Below, piece by piece: positions 58,530 through 59,604 of a stretch of DNA of 59,604 nucleotides. Numbering within the stretch: position 1 is the first letter of the stretch; every line of letters starts with the position of its first letter. The stretch comes from Prauserella endophytica. Lineage in GTDB: Bacteria > Actinomycetota > Actinomycetes > Mycobacteriales > Pseudonocardiaceae. Position numbers and translations under genes: made by a program. The stretch spans positions 1 to 59,604 of the forward strand of contig NZ_SWMS01000033.1 of assembly GCF_005146945.1 (NCBI RefSeq). The letters are read 5' to 3'. Below the pieces are notes generated by a model, which was given only the letters and a program-made list of their open reading frames with translations, searched no databases and was not told the origin of the DNA.

Positions 58530-59604
58530 ATGACCCAGCGCGCGCAGTCCCCGGACGGCCGCCCCGGTCGCCGGACAGACTCGACCCGCCCGCCGCGCAC
58601 CCGGCGCGGCGGCGACCGCGCTCCCTACCCCGGAGCCCGCACTCGCACCACCACCGCAGGCGCCCGTGGCACCCGTGCGACCTCGCGTCCCGAGGGAGCA
58701 CCGGCCCCGTCGCGCCGGCATCCGAAGCCCTCGTCGACGGCGCCGACTCCGGCGACGGTGTGGACGTGCGGGCCCGAGCCGATCGACGCCCACGCGGCGT
58801 GGCCGGTACCGATCGTGGAGTTCACCATCGCGGCGTTCACCGACCCGGGCGCGCACGTCGCTCTGGTCGACCTGCACGTCGCGCCGTCTGCGGTCACGCC
58901 CCCGGGCGTCGAGGGCGCCACGGCGGCCGGTGACGCGTCGGTGGTGGCGGCGCGGGAGGCGGTGCGAGCACTCGATCGCACCGTCGACACGTACACCGCC
59001 GACACCCGTGCCGATGGCTCCGTCACGTCGTCACGCCCCTTCTGGGCCGACCTCGTCACCGACTCTGCCGACCCGTCCGCGGCGCTGGCCGGAACAGCGC
59101 CGCTCCCGGCGCGCACCGGTGGCCTCGACAGCGCGGGCGCGCTCGAATCGGAGCGCGGCGCGCAGGCGGATCTGGTGCTCGTGTCCCTGCCCGCCCGTGC
59201 CGCCGAGATGGTGTCGCTGGACCGGCTCGCTCTGCTTGCGGCGAACCGCCTGCGCCAGGGCGGCATCTTTGCGGTGTACACGCACAGTGACTGGACGCGG
59301 GGTCGGCTGATCGACCCGACCGGTGCGATCGTGGCCGCCGCGCAGCACGCCGATCTGCTCTACCTGCAGCACATCGTCGCCCTGCACACCCCCGTCGAGA
59401 AGGGGCGTCTGCGTGCCGCGCCGAGCGCGGCGGTGGCCGCCGAATACGACCGCACCCGGCACCGTGCGACGGTGCGCGGACTGCCCGCCCCGCATCTGCG
59501 CGCGCATGGCGATGTCCTCGCGTTCGCGCAACCGGCGAGCCCCGTGAGTTCATGCGAAGTGAGGGGTTTTCAGGACGAACCCACGGGTGGGTTGACCGGA
59601 TCTT
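58530..59604 (+). CDS. methyltransferase-like protein, truncated by the window edge
   Basis: At least 358 codons from the ATG at 58530 (GGAGG about seven bases upstream), open to the right edge, so the C-terminus is missing. An Arg/Pro-rich N-terminus of about 65 residues precedes a Rossmann-like part: FTDPGAHVALVDLH resembles the SAM motif (FxGxG position), QADLVLVSLPA sits where a DPPY catalytic motif would be, and LRQGGIFAVYTHSDWTRGRL with AAAQHADLLYLQHIVAL follows as in N4/N6 DNA methylases. The catalytic motif is not canonical, so activity is uncertain. Confidence 0.65.
   Translation, partial: MTQRAQSPDGRPGRRTDSTRPPRTRRGGDRAPYPGARTRTTTAGARGTRATSRPEGAPAPSRRHPKPSSTAPTPATVWTCGPEPIDAHAAWPVPIVEFTIAAFTDPGAHVALVDLHVAPSAVTPPGVEGATAAGDASVVAAREAVRALDRTVDTYTADTRADGSVTSSRPFWADLVTDSADPSAALAGTAPLPARTGGLDSAGALESERGAQADLVLVSLPARAAEMVSLDRLALLAANRLRQGGIFAVYTHSDWTRGRLIDPTGAIVAAAQHADLLYLQHIVALHTPVEKGRLRAAPSAAVAAEYDRTRHRATVRGLPAPHLRAHGDVLAFAQPASPVSSCEVRGFQDEPTGGLTGS

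Overview
The window is high-GC actinomycete DNA. Third-codon-position G/C bias, frequent GTG starts, ATGA/GTGA overlaps, and a helix-turn-helix/DUF5753 + DUF397 pair beside an XRE-NB-ARC-TPR regulator point to a filamentous actinomycete, probably Pseudonocardiales-like (Saccharopolyspora, Amycolatopsis or a relative). The genus is an inference. No rRNA, complete tRNA, CRISPR array or insertion sequence was found. The gene mix (a Tad pilus locus, a type IV secretion locus and a long run of unrecognised cargo genes) suggests a plasmid or large integrative element rather than core chromosome.

Layout. (1) 0.07-3.6 kb, minus strand: a tight group with a HAD-fold protein, a membrane protein, small proteins and a glycosyltransferase-like protein. 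(2) 4.2-7.8 kb, minus strand: a short-chain dehydrogenase with its XRE-type regulator, then a DUF5753 regulator and its DUF397 partner. (3) 8.0-11.3 kb, plus strand: eight overlapping genes, three of which look like degenerate primase-polymerase (AEP) domains, plus a DUF6624 protein. (4) 11.8-14.1 kb: an XRE-NB-ARC-TPR STAND regulator. (5) 14.9-29.4 kb: a complete-looking Tad/Flp pilus locus: prepilin peptidase, lipoprotein, secreted protein, SAF/CpaB-like protein, TadZ, TadA, TadB, TadC, Flp pilin, TadE/TadG-like pseudopilins and a LysM-BTAD membrane regulator. A HEAGH metallopeptidase-like gene lies antisense inside it.

(6) 30.3-45.6 kb: mostly plus-strand cargo of largely unrecognised genes. 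It centres on a MoxR/CobS-type AAA+ ATPase carrying an N-terminal winged helix, followed by a CobT-like protein that joins an HECGH metallopeptidase motif to a VWA domain. After these come tandem paralogous families, a DUF2075 P-loop NTPase, and a divergently transcribed protein with two winged helices. The divergent pair at 42.6/42.9 kb shares two mirror-image copies of one promoter element, and a gap with four hairpins separates the converging genes at 41.3/41.65 kb.

(7) 45.7-58.0 kb, minus strand: a Gram-positive-type T4SS with a VirB1-like SLT-NlpC/P60 hydrolase, a replication-relaxation protein, a VirD4/TraG coupling protein, a VirB4 ATPase, a PrgI/VirB3-like protein, a VirB6-like membrane protein, a VirB2-like pilin and a sigma/HTH-like protein at the head. 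No relaxase is visible. (8) 58.0-59.6 kb: an eight-unit, 11-bp-phased iteron array with an AT-rich stretch, resembling a replication origin or regulator-binding region, then a methyltransferase-like gene that runs off the right edge.

Two surface machines (Tad pilus and T4SS) thus bracket the MoxR/VWA cargo region, which is the best candidate for a previously undescribed system.
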